Assembly: GCA_965227905.1 (NCBI GenBank)
Contig: OZ245780.1
Coordinates: 2,480,001-2,544,000 of the forward strand
DNA: 64,000 nt
From: CBDDHT01 sp965227905
Lineage (GTDB): Bacteria; Pseudomonadota; Alphaproteobacteria; Rhizobiales; Methyloligellaceae
Direction of reading: 5' to 3'
Both the position numbers and the translations under genes were made by a program. The notes beneath the pieces are model-generated. The model was given only the letters and a program-made list of their open reading frames with translations. It was not told the origin of the DNA and did not search any database. Below are positions 15,257 through 22,342 of this stretch, piece by piece (position 1 is the first letter of the stretch; every line of letters starts with the position of its first letter).

Positions 15257-16786
15257 ATGTTTGAAGCCAACTTGGGTCGGGTTGTACGTCTTGCGAAAGT
15301 CGGTCGTGCAGCGCTAACGCCATCTCGAATGGCGGCGTCGCGGGCGCCGGCAATCCGAGGCCTTGCCTTTTTCTTCTGGGAGAAGCGCTGGTTCTTCCTC
15401 GCCATGGGCGTTGGCGCTCTTCTACTAAGCTTGCCAACACCTGAAGGTCTGACACGGGAAGGATGGATTGTCCTGACCATGTCTGTGGTCTCTGTTATCT
15501 TGTTTGTGACGGAACCTGTGCCCCTGCCAACAGTTGCCCTGATGATCATCGTCGGCCAGGTCCTCCTGCTCGGGATTGATTCAAGCAAGGTCGCGAAGAG
15601 TTTGATGAGTGACTCCGTGCTCTTCATCATGGGGTCGTTGATGCTTGCCGTTGCGGTCGTCAAGCAGAAGCTTGACAAGCGGATTGCCTATTTGATCGTG
15701 CGGGTGACCGGCACCAAGACATTCAATGTCTGTATCGGTATCTCTGTCGTCTCAGGTGTCTTGGCGTCGGTGATTGGCGAGCACACCGTGGCGGCGATGA
15801 TGTTGCCGGTTGCAATCACGTTGATTTCGCTGACATCGGAAGATCCCAAGGACGTTCGTCGCTTGGCTGCCGTTATCCTATTCTCGATATCCTATGGATG
15901 CTCTGTCGCTGGAATCGGGACGCCATCCGGTGGCGCGCGGAACGCGATTATGATCGGCTATTGGAAGGAATTCTTCTACGATCCGTCGAATCCCGAGACA
16001 TACAAATTCCTGATCGATTACGTTACTTGGATTCTCTACTGCTACCCGGTTTTCCTCATACAGCTTCCCTTCGTCACTGCTATTTTGTTCTTCACGTTCC
16101 GTCCCGAACACAAACATGTCGCGCGTGCTGTCGTGAAGCTCAGAGCGCAGATTGAGCAGGAAGGACCGATGAAGTCGGCCGACTGGGTCTCGATCGCCGT
16201 GTTTGCAATCATTTTGATCGGCTGGATCGGATTGTCGGATGCGATTGGACTTGGGACGGTGGCCGTTCTCGGTGCTATCACCTTCCTGGTCATTGGACTT
16301 GTGCGCTGGGAAGACATTAATTCGGGTGTGAACTGGGGCGTCGTCCTTCTTTATGCGGCTGCAATTTCCCTCGGTGTCGAAATGAAGGATACCGGTGCTG
16401 CGTTGTGGGTTGCGAATACATCTTTGTCGATTCTCGAACCGCTTGGTGTCGAGGGCGGATTGCCACTGTGGGCGGCTGTCTCAGCCCTGACGACGGGCGT
16501 CACCAATACAATGTCGAATGGCGCTGCGGTCGCCGTTCTTGGGCCGATCACATTGAAAATGGCTGCCGCCGCCGGTGAAAGCCCGATTGTTATGGGCTTC
16601 ATCACGGCGATCTCATCGGCCTTTGCCTATCTCACAGTGATCGGGACTCCCGCTTGCACAATCGTGTATTCTTCGGGTTATCTGAAGACGACGGACTTCC
16701 TGGTCGTTGGATATCGCATGGTGATCATGTCGACGATCATGCTGCTGCTGGCTGCATATTTCTATTGGCCGCTGCTCGGGGTATGA
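15257..16786 (+). CDS. SLC13 / DASS family anion:sodium symporter
   Basis: 509 residues from ATG 15257 (GGGAAG upstream); the frame is open to a TTG at 15152 that lacks a well placed ribosome site, so the start is uncertain. About 11-12 hydrophobic segments fill the protein. The paired DASS signature regions are visible as ASVIGEHTVAAMMLPVA in the first half and TNTMSNGAAVAVLGP in the second. The family imports dicarboxylates, tricarboxylates or sulfate with sodium; substrate cannot be read here. It is followed 55 bases later by a UspA protein and then DgcN, a possible three-gene unit. Confidence 0.88.
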   Translation: MFEANLGRVVRLAKVGRAALTPSRMAASRAPAIRGLAFFFWEKRWFFLAMGVGALLLSLPTPEGLTREGWIVLTMSVVSVILFVTEPVPLPTVALMIIVGQVLLLGIDSSKVAKSLMSDSVLFIMGSLMLAVAVVKQKLDKRIAYLIVRVTGTKTFNVCIGISVVSGVLASVIGEHTVAAMMLPVAITLISLTSEDPKDVRRLAAVILFSISYGCSVAGIGTPSGGARNAIMIGYWKEFFYDPSNPETYKFLIDYVTWILYCYPVFLIQLPFVTAILFFTFRPEHKHVARAVVKLRAQIEQEGPMKSADWVSIAVFAIILIGWIGLSDAIGLGTVAVLGAITFLVIGLVRWEDINSGVNWGVVLLYAAAISLGVEMKDTGAALWVANTSLSILEPLGVEGGLPLWAAVSALTTGVTNTMSNGAAVAVLGPITLKMAAAAGESPIVMGFITAISSAFAYLTVIGTPACTIVYSSGYLKTTDFLVVGYRMVIMSTIMLLLAAYFYWPLLGV

Positions 16787-16841
16787 CGTTAGGACATGAA
16801 ATCACAATTGGCCTATACGGTTACTTGCGGGAGGGGTGAAG

Positions 16842-17843
16842 GTGAGCCAAGAGAATGCCGGCCACGGCGCGCAGCCTGACGACCAGCCACCGCCGACGGA
16901 GCAGGCGGACGGTGACGAGCGTTTCAGTATTCTGGTCTGCGTGGATGGGTCCGAGGCAGCGTTCCAGGCACTGAAATATGCCGTGCGGATCGGATCTGGA
17001 ACAGATGCCGATATGACTCTCCTTTATGTTCGGCCAGTCGATCAGGGATTGCGTACCGGGGGACTGCAAATCTCCGTTGCACGCGAAAACCTTCTGGATT
17101 GGGGGCTCGAGCTGCCGGGAAAGCGAACGCTTCGAAAATCCCACGACATGCTGATAGATCTCGGTTTCCTTGGGGAAGACTGGGAAGAGGATTACAAGCA
17201 CACGGATGTCCATGGGGATCCGTTGGGTGACAATGTGATCGCCTATACGAGTGATGAGGGTCGCAGCATCTCTCTGAAGCTGATGGTCTCACCAAGCGTT
17301 TTGCGTGGCATCCTCGATGAATGCGAAATGGGCCACTATGACATTGTGATTGTCGCTAAATCCACGGATCCTGACGATACTGGCGGCCCTGGCAAGATCG
17401 ACCCAACTGATGCCGATGCCATCGCAATCGAGCACCGGGGTACGGTATTGGTCGCGCGCGGCATCGAAGAAAGTCATGGTCACCTGTTGTGCGTGAGCAA
17501 TAACGAGCTCTCTATTGCCGCGGCAAAGCGCGATGCAATGATCGCGAGCCGTTGCGCCTGTCCTGTTTACCTGTATTCGGTAGCGCGTGATGAAACCGAA
17601 CAGGATGAGGCGAAGGAAGCGATAACAAGGGCGCGAGCAGCCATCGAAGAACTTGGCGTCGGGGTTTCGGGAGAGACGATCGAGATCGGCGACCCCGTCG
17701 AGAGAATCGTGAAGGCAGGCCGCGACTATTCTGTGATTGTTCTTTCCGGCGCGACCCAGAAGGGATGGCGCCGTTTCTTCACTTCCAGTGTCGCGTACAG
17801 AGTGCTCGAAAAAGCTCAGAACTCTGTCATGATCGCACGCTAA
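16842..17843 (+). CDS. Universal stress protein (UspA) family, two-domain
   Basis: 333 residues from GTG 16842, seven bases after GGGAGG; GTG 16836 is too close to that site. An Asp/Pro-rich N-terminus (1-28) precedes two Usp-like domains. The first begins ILVCVDGSEAAFQALKYA; the second ends VIVLSGATQKGWRRFF then the usual VEKAQ-SVMIAR-like strand. A large insertion with an acidic loop (about 118-150) separates them. UspA proteins are cytoplasmic nucleotide-binding stress proteins and are often encoded next to transporters. It lies between the DASS transporter and dgcN, 21 bases upstream of the latter. Confidence 0.85.
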   Translation: MSQENAGHGAQPDDQPPPTEQADGDERFSILVCVDGSEAAFQALKYAVRIGSGTDADMTLLYVRPVDQGLRTGGLQISVARENLLDWGLELPGKRTLRKSHDMLIDLGFLGEDWEEDYKHTDVHGDPLGDNVIAYTSDEGRSISLKLMVSPSVLRGILDECEMGHYDIVIVAKSTDPDDTGGPGKIDPTDADAIAIEHRGTVLVARGIEESHGHLLCVSNNELSIAAAKRDAMIASRCACPVYLYSVARDETEQDEAKEAITRARAAIEELGVGVSGETIEIGDPVERIVKAGRDYSVIVLSGATQKGWRRFFTSSVAYRVLEKAQNSVMIAR

Positions 17844-17864
17844 TCAACAGACGGAGACGGGGCA

Positions 17865-18866
17865 TTGGAGATCCAGCAACCCTATTTGCTCTTCCTGGGC
17901 GATGCCAGAGATACACTGGCGGCCAAGACCGCGGGAGGCGTTGCATATTGGCGGCCAGGCGTATCAGTCGGACAACTGCGGCTACCGGGCTGCGTCGTCG
18001 ATCTGGATCTGCCCGACATGACGATTGCGGAAGGTGTTGCCGCAGGCGCCAAAACACTCGTGATCGGCGTGGCTGTTTCCGGCGGTGCGATTCCCGATGA
18101 ATGGTCAGGCCTTTTCAGAGACGCTCTGGATGCCGGGCTGGATATTGCCAATGGCCTGCATCGCCGGTTGGTCGACTTGCCGGGGCTGACGGAAGCGGCA
18201 GCGGCGAGTGGTCGCCGCCTGATAGAGTTGCGTGATCCCGGCACGATCGCGCATGTGGGGAGCGGTCTGCCACGATCCGGAAAACGGCTGCTGACTGTCG
18301 GTACCGATGCGTCGGTCGGAAAAATGTACACATCGTTGGCGATCGAAAGAGAATTGGCTGGTCGTGGCGTCAAATGTTCGTTCCGAGCGACGGGGCAGAC
18401 CGGCATTCTGATCGCAGGCGAAGGGGTGCCTGTCGATGCGGTTATCTCGGATTTCATATCGGGATCGATCGAGGAGATTTGCCCCGCCAATGACGCCGAT
18501 CATTGGGATGTCATCGAGGGGCAGGGATCCCTCTTCCACCCGTCGTTTGCAGGGGTCAGTCTCGGCCTGCTGCATGGTGCTCAGGCGGATGCTCTCGTCA
18601 TGTGTCATGAGCCGACGAGAACCCATATGCGTGCCTTGCCTCACCAACCATTGCCGTCAATCTCCGATTGTATCGACGCCAATCTGGCAGCGGCACGCTT
18701 GACCAACGACCGAGTTGAACTCGTCGGATTCTCGATCAATACAAGCGCTCTTTCGCCTGGCGAAGGCGAGACATTTCGCAAGAGCATTGAAGATCAATTC
18801 GGTCTGCCAGCTGTCGATCCGGTACAGACAGGTGTGGCTCCCATCGTTGACCGACTGGTGGGTTGA
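17865..18866 (+). CDS. dgcN: DUF1611 P-loop protein, D-glutamate N-acetyltransferase DgcN-like
   Basis: 333 residues from TTG 17865, preceded by GGAGACGGGG. A Rossmann-like N-terminal domain (about 5-135) is followed by a P-loop domain with GTDASVGKMYTSLAIERELAG (nucleotide motif about 147-155) and the conserved EGQGSLFHPSFAGVSLGLLHG region (about 223-243). Both are typical of DUF1611. Members of this family have been described as DgcN, which acetylates D-glutamate so that the epimerase DgcA can convert it; no dgcA is in this window. Gene order with a DASS anion transporter suggests uptake and use of an acidic metabolite, which is inference. Confidence 0.8.
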   Translation: MEIQQPYLLFLGDARDTLAAKTAGGVAYWRPGVSVGQLRLPGCVVDLDLPDMTIAEGVAAGAKTLVIGVAVSGGAIPDEWSGLFRDALDAGLDIANGLHRRLVDLPGLTEAAAASGRRLIELRDPGTIAHVGSGLPRSGKRLLTVGTDASVGKMYTSLAIERELAGRGVKCSFRATGQTGILIAGEGVPVDAVISDFISGSIEEICPANDADHWDVIEGQGSLFHPSFAGVSLGLLHGAQADALVMCHEPTRTHMRALPHQPLPSISDCIDANLAAARLTNDRVELVGFSINTSALSPGEGETFRKSIEDQFGLPAVDPVQTGVAPIVDRLVG

Positions 18867-19012
18867 CACTTCTGGCTTGAATGAGTGTGGGGCCATCTGA
18901 ACATGGCTTCACACCGAGCCGAACACGCCTTTACAACCTAAGAACAAGGCATTACGTCCTAGCCGCCTGCAGTCATACTGTATGAGACAGCCGAGGTTGG
19001 AGACATCGTCAG

Positions 19013-20209
19013 ATGAAACGTTATGAGTCTGCAGCCGCATTGGTTGCTGCATGTCCGCCGGAGCGGCCGGTTCTCTGCCTTCGCCCGCACGCCGCCCGCA
19101 AAGCCGCCGGTTGGTTCTGCGAAAACTTCCCTGGAACCATCCTCTATGCGCTGAAGGCCAATGATGCACCCGTCATCACGCAGACGCTGAACGACGCCGG
19201 GATCCGGCATTTCGATGTTGCCTCGCCGCGTGAGATGGCAGCGGTCGCACGATTGCCGAATGCGTCAATGTCGCTCATGCATCCCGTAAAATCTCGTGAG
19301 ACGATCCGCGCTGCCTATTTCGACTATGGAATCCGCACATTTGCTCTCGATACGGCCGGCGAACTTGCAAAGATCATCGAGGTGACAAACGGTGCGAGTG
19401 ATCTGACGCTCTTTGTCCGGATCGCTTGTTCGAACGCCGACAGTCTCATTCCGCTGGAAGGTAAATTCGGTGTTGGAGCAGCCGAAGCACCGTCTATCCT
19501 TGTCCATGCCCGGCGTGTAGCGCAGCGTTTGGGAGTCACATTCCATGTCGGCTCGCAGGCCATGGTGCCGACACGGTTTTCACAGGCCTTGGCAGACGTC
19601 GGAACCATTGTATCGAATGCGGGCGTTACCATCGAACATGTCGATATCGGCGGTGGATTTCCGAGTTGCTATCCAGGGATACAGCCGCCGGAGTTGGCGG
19701 ACTACATGGCCGAGATCCAAAGAGGATTGGCGGTTCTGAGGACGCGTTCGCAGGTGACGGTATCTTGCGAGCCGGGGCGCGCTCTGGTTGCTGAAGCCGA
19801 ATCCGTGCTGGTGCGAGTCGAAGCGCGCCGCGGTCATGGTCTGTATATCAATGATGGTGCGTTCGGCACTCTGTATGATGCAGCCCATTCCGACTTCACA
19901 TATCCAGCGCGTCGGATCGGGCCGACGATGGCTGAGACCGGATTGGAGGCTTTTGTACTTTTTGGACCGACCTGCGACAGTGCCGACCGAATGCCCGGCC
20001 CGTATATGTTGCCCGCCACGATCACCGAAGGGGATTACATTGAGGTCGGTCAGGTCGGGGCTTATGGACGCACGCTCGCGACGCGCTTCAATGGATTCGG
20101 CAGCTACGACGAGGCCGAGTTGTTGGACGCTCCTATGATGAGCATGTATGCCGAATCCTCTCAATCGGATTGTGGTTTCGGTCAGGCAGGGTCTTCGGGG
20201 CAGGGGTGA
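19013..20209 (+). CDS. PLP-dependent ornithine decarboxylase (alanine racemase-fold, group IV)
   Basis: 398 residues, full length for the short eukaryote-like bacterial ODCs. The PLP lysine is Lys48 in YALKAN. Other family marks are HVGSQ (178-182), the GGG phosphate loop in DIGGGFP, EPGRALV (253-259), and the catalytic Cys321-Asp322 in GPTCDSADR. It forms putrescine from ornithine; related enzymes can prefer lysine, and the residues that discriminate are not obvious by eye. It lies 18 bases before a ureohydrolase, giving a polyamine pair. Confidence 0.88.
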   Translation: MKRYESAAALVAACPPERPVLCLRPHAARKAAGWFCENFPGTILYALKANDAPVITQTLNDAGIRHFDVASPREMAAVARLPNASMSLMHPVKSRETIRAAYFDYGIRTFALDTAGELAKIIEVTNGASDLTLFVRIACSNADSLIPLEGKFGVGAAEAPSILVHARRVAQRLGVTFHVGSQAMVPTRFSQALADVGTIVSNAGVTIEHVDIGGGFPSCYPGIQPPELADYMAEIQRGLAVLRTRSQVTVSCEPGRALVAEAESVLVRVEARRGHGLYINDGAFGTLYDAAHSDFTYPARRIGPTMAETGLEAFVLFGPTCDSADRMPGPYMLPATITEGDYIEVGQVGAYGRTLATRFNGFGSYDEAELLDAPMMSMYAESSQSDCGFGQAGSSGQG

Positions 20210-20227
20210 TATGGCGGCAACCAGGAG

Positions 20228-21130
20228 ATGACGGTTTTGTCGTTTCGCCCTCCGGAACGAGCATTCCTCGGTTATGAAACTGAAGGCGCGACTGCTTCTG
20301 ACGCACGCGCTGTCGTCATTCCCTTTCCACTCGAAGCATCTGTCACCTATGGCAGCGGAACACGCGCTGGTCCGGAAGCTATTATCACAGCAAGCGCCGA
20401 ACTTGAGCTGTTCGACGAGGAGACAGGGTCCGAACCGTTCCACGAATTCGGCATCGCGACCCTGGAGACGCCCGAGGTCGAGCCAACTCTCGCCCCCGCG
20501 ATCGATCAGATTGAAGGGATCGTTGCCGACGTTTTGGCTGCCGGCAAATTCCCGCTCGTCCTCGGAGGAGAACATTCGCTGAGTATCGGCGCTGTTCGTG
20601 CGGTCGCCGACCGATATCCGGACCTGACCGTTCTTCACTTCGATGCCCATGCCGATTTACGCGATGGTTATCGCGGCGAGCCTTACAGTCATGCCTCGGC
20701 TATGCGACGGATACTGGATTGCAGCCAGGTGAAATTGGTTTCCGTTGGCGTGCGCAGTATTTCTGCCGCTGAGGTGGCGTTTCTGCAGTCGGCCAAGGAC
20801 AGGGTAACGGTTCACTGGGCGAAAGACCTCAAAACCTGGCGGGCCGAGGAAATCGTCGCGCCGCTCACCGGCCGGCCGATCTACGTCACTTTTGACGTGG
20901 ACGGATTCGACGCAAGTTTGATGCCTGCGACCGGAACGCCCGAGCCTGGCGGATTTTTCTTCCCAGACGCGATGCAAATCCTGAGAGCGGCATCTCAGGT
21001 CGGAAAGATTATAGGAGCAGACATCGTCGAACTGGCGCCCATACCGGGCTATCACGCCGCAGATTTTACGGCGGCGAAAGTTGTATACAAGCTACTGAAC
21101 TATGCTCTTGGAGGTGCGAATCACGTATAG
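20228..21130 (+). CDS. speB: Agmatinase / ureohydrolase family protein
   Basis: 300 residues with the binuclear manganese ligands of the arginase/agmatinase family: His116 (GGEHS), Asp139-His141-Asp143 (HFDAHADLRD) and Asp223-Asp225 (FDVDGFD). Agmatinase releases urea from agmatine to give putrescine, matching the upstream ornithine decarboxylase. The SH-x-SA segment after the metal site (PYSHASAMRR) resembles agmatinases more than arginases. ATG 20228 abuts AGGAG; a TTG at 20237 has better spacing and may be the true start. Confidence 0.83.
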   Translation: MTVLSFRPPERAFLGYETEGATASDARAVVIPFPLEASVTYGSGTRAGPEAIITASAELELFDEETGSEPFHEFGIATLETPEVEPTLAPAIDQIEGIVADVLAAGKFPLVLGGEHSLSIGAVRAVADRYPDLTVLHFDAHADLRDGYRGEPYSHASAMRRILDCSQVKLVSVGVRSISAAEVAFLQSAKDRVTVHWAKDLKTWRAEEIVAPLTGRPIYVTFDVDGFDASLMPATGTPEPGGFFFPDAMQILRAASQVGKIIGADIVELAPIPGYHAADFTAAKVVYKLLNYALGGANHV

Positions 21131-21251
21131 TCACCGAACGTAATGCGACAAAAAAAAGACAGATTGCCTTACATGTGTTGCTTCGGTCACAAACTTGCGA
21201 TAGCTTCGTGATCGCAGCGGGATAGTGTGGTCTCATAAGACGGAGGCTGAG

Positions 21252-21359
21252 GTGGAGCAGTATCTCGTATTCGCACTTCTTGTGCCTGTGATTATTGCGT
21301 GTTTATTGGTAATCGCGAACGCTTTCGAAGACGATGGCGATCCGCGGGCGAGCCGATAG
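21252..21359 (+). CDS. Small single-pass membrane protein, 35 residues
   Basis: GTG 21252 is preceded by GGAGG five bases away. The frame encodes 35 residues and ends at TAG 21357. Residues 3-23 form one hydrophobic segment (LVFALLVPVIIACLLVIA), followed by the acidic and polar end FEDDGDPRASR. The strong ribosome site and clean membrane topology argue for a real gene. It lies 121 bases after the ureohydrolase, so a role in polyamine metabolism or transport is possible but not shown. No recognised family. Confidence 0.6.
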   Translation: MEQYLVFALLVPVIIACLLVIANAFEDDGDPRASR

Positions 21360-21370
21360 TGTTAGTCACT

Positions 21371-21397
21371 GGGCTTTCACGAGGCCGTGACTCGCCC
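21371..21397 (+). terminator. Hairpin after the 35-residue membrane protein gene
   Basis: TCACG (21377-21381) pairs with CGTGA (21386-21390), flanked by GGGC / GCCC (21371-21374 and 21394-21397). It begins 12 bases after the stop codon. No run of T follows, so termination is only possible. Confidence 0.35.
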
Positions 21398-21664
21398 TGA
21401 ATCGACGCAGCGTCGAAATGCGACGGTGCCACGGTTGTTTCTTGGCGGTTTGGTGACTGCAAATCCATCCGCGAAGATCAAATGTGGCCGTTGGCAATCG
21501 TGCGGCATTGCCGGTCGAATCTACCACTGCCATTTCTAAGAATTTTGTCAGCAGTTAATGCAATAGGCGCCATGGTGTGGCGCCCGAACTGATGCACGGA
21601 CGCTCCACTGGTTTCTTTGGTTGCGCCTTGGACTAGACCAGCCGGCGTGACGGTTCGTCGGTCC
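21398..21664. other. Gene-free stretch between convergent genes
   Basis: No frame with a ribosome site. It contains a near-perfect palindrome TCGACGC-A-GCGTCGA (21402-21416). Nothing else recognised. Confidence 0.4.
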
Positions 21665-22087
21665 TCAAGGATTCGATCCTATCGGTGCCAAAGCACTGCG
21701 ACATCCATTGCTTAGCGAAGGCCGGTTCGCCAGCAGACAAAGTGCTACGCGCCCCTGACCGGGGATAATCTTCGAACAGTGCTGATCGATATCGGCACCG
21801 CATTGATCGACGACGCGTCGCAGTGCCGCCATCGATTTTTCTGCGAATATCGTCGCCCTGTGCAAGGTCAGCGCGCATTTCACGGAGAGGCGGTCATTAT
21901 AGGCGAAAAGGCAGGCGACCTTGCGCCCGCCGCCGACAGTCACGTCGCCGCAATGCGCAACCAATTCATGGCCGCAGTCATGGGCCAGTTGCATGCCAAG
22001 GCGTGCTTGTGCGGATGCAGGTGATCCAGCACCAAAAAGAATGGCAGCAGGGAGTAATGCTCGCAGAAGAAGAGCCAGAAATCGCAT
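21665..22087 (-). CDS. Secreted cysteine-rich repeat protein (Cys_rich_FGFR / GLG1-like)
   Basis: 140 residues from ATG 22087, which follows GGAGGA in good register. Signal peptide 1-27 (ending ASAQA). Two copies of a roughly 50-residue unit follow, each with the pattern CG-x(5)-HC-x(6)-G-x-GR-x(3)-CL or similar (first from CGHELVAHCGD, second from CGADIDQHCSK). This matches the cysteine-rich repeat known from Golgi protein GLG1, found in many alphaproteobacterial exported proteins of unknown function. Disulfides in the periplasm are expected. It is divergent from the GcvT-SHMT fusion gene. Confidence 0.78.
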   Translation of the reverse strand: MRFLALLLRALLPAAILFGAGSPASAQARLGMQLAHDCGHELVAHCGDVTVGGGRKVACLFAYNDRLSVKCALTLHRATIFAEKSMAALRRVVDQCGADIDQHCSKIIPGQGRVALCLLANRPSLSNGCRSALAPIGSNP

Positions 22088-22342
22088 CGTCTTATCCTCC
22101 GTCAATGGCCCTGCAGACGGCAGGACACAGACACCCCCGGATTTGAACGACACCGAAACAGTTTATTGCGGCAAACTCAGACAAAAGTTTGTCGCCGATG
22201 TGTGAGTGTCTGTATGTTGTGTCCGAATTGCAGGGTCGGGAACTTGTGACTTTGCCTCCCGAATGTGGGGGCCGGTTTGGGAACTGCACCCGCTCCATTA
22301 CAAATCAATAGAGTGCAACTGCCGCGATATCGGGAGGCGACT

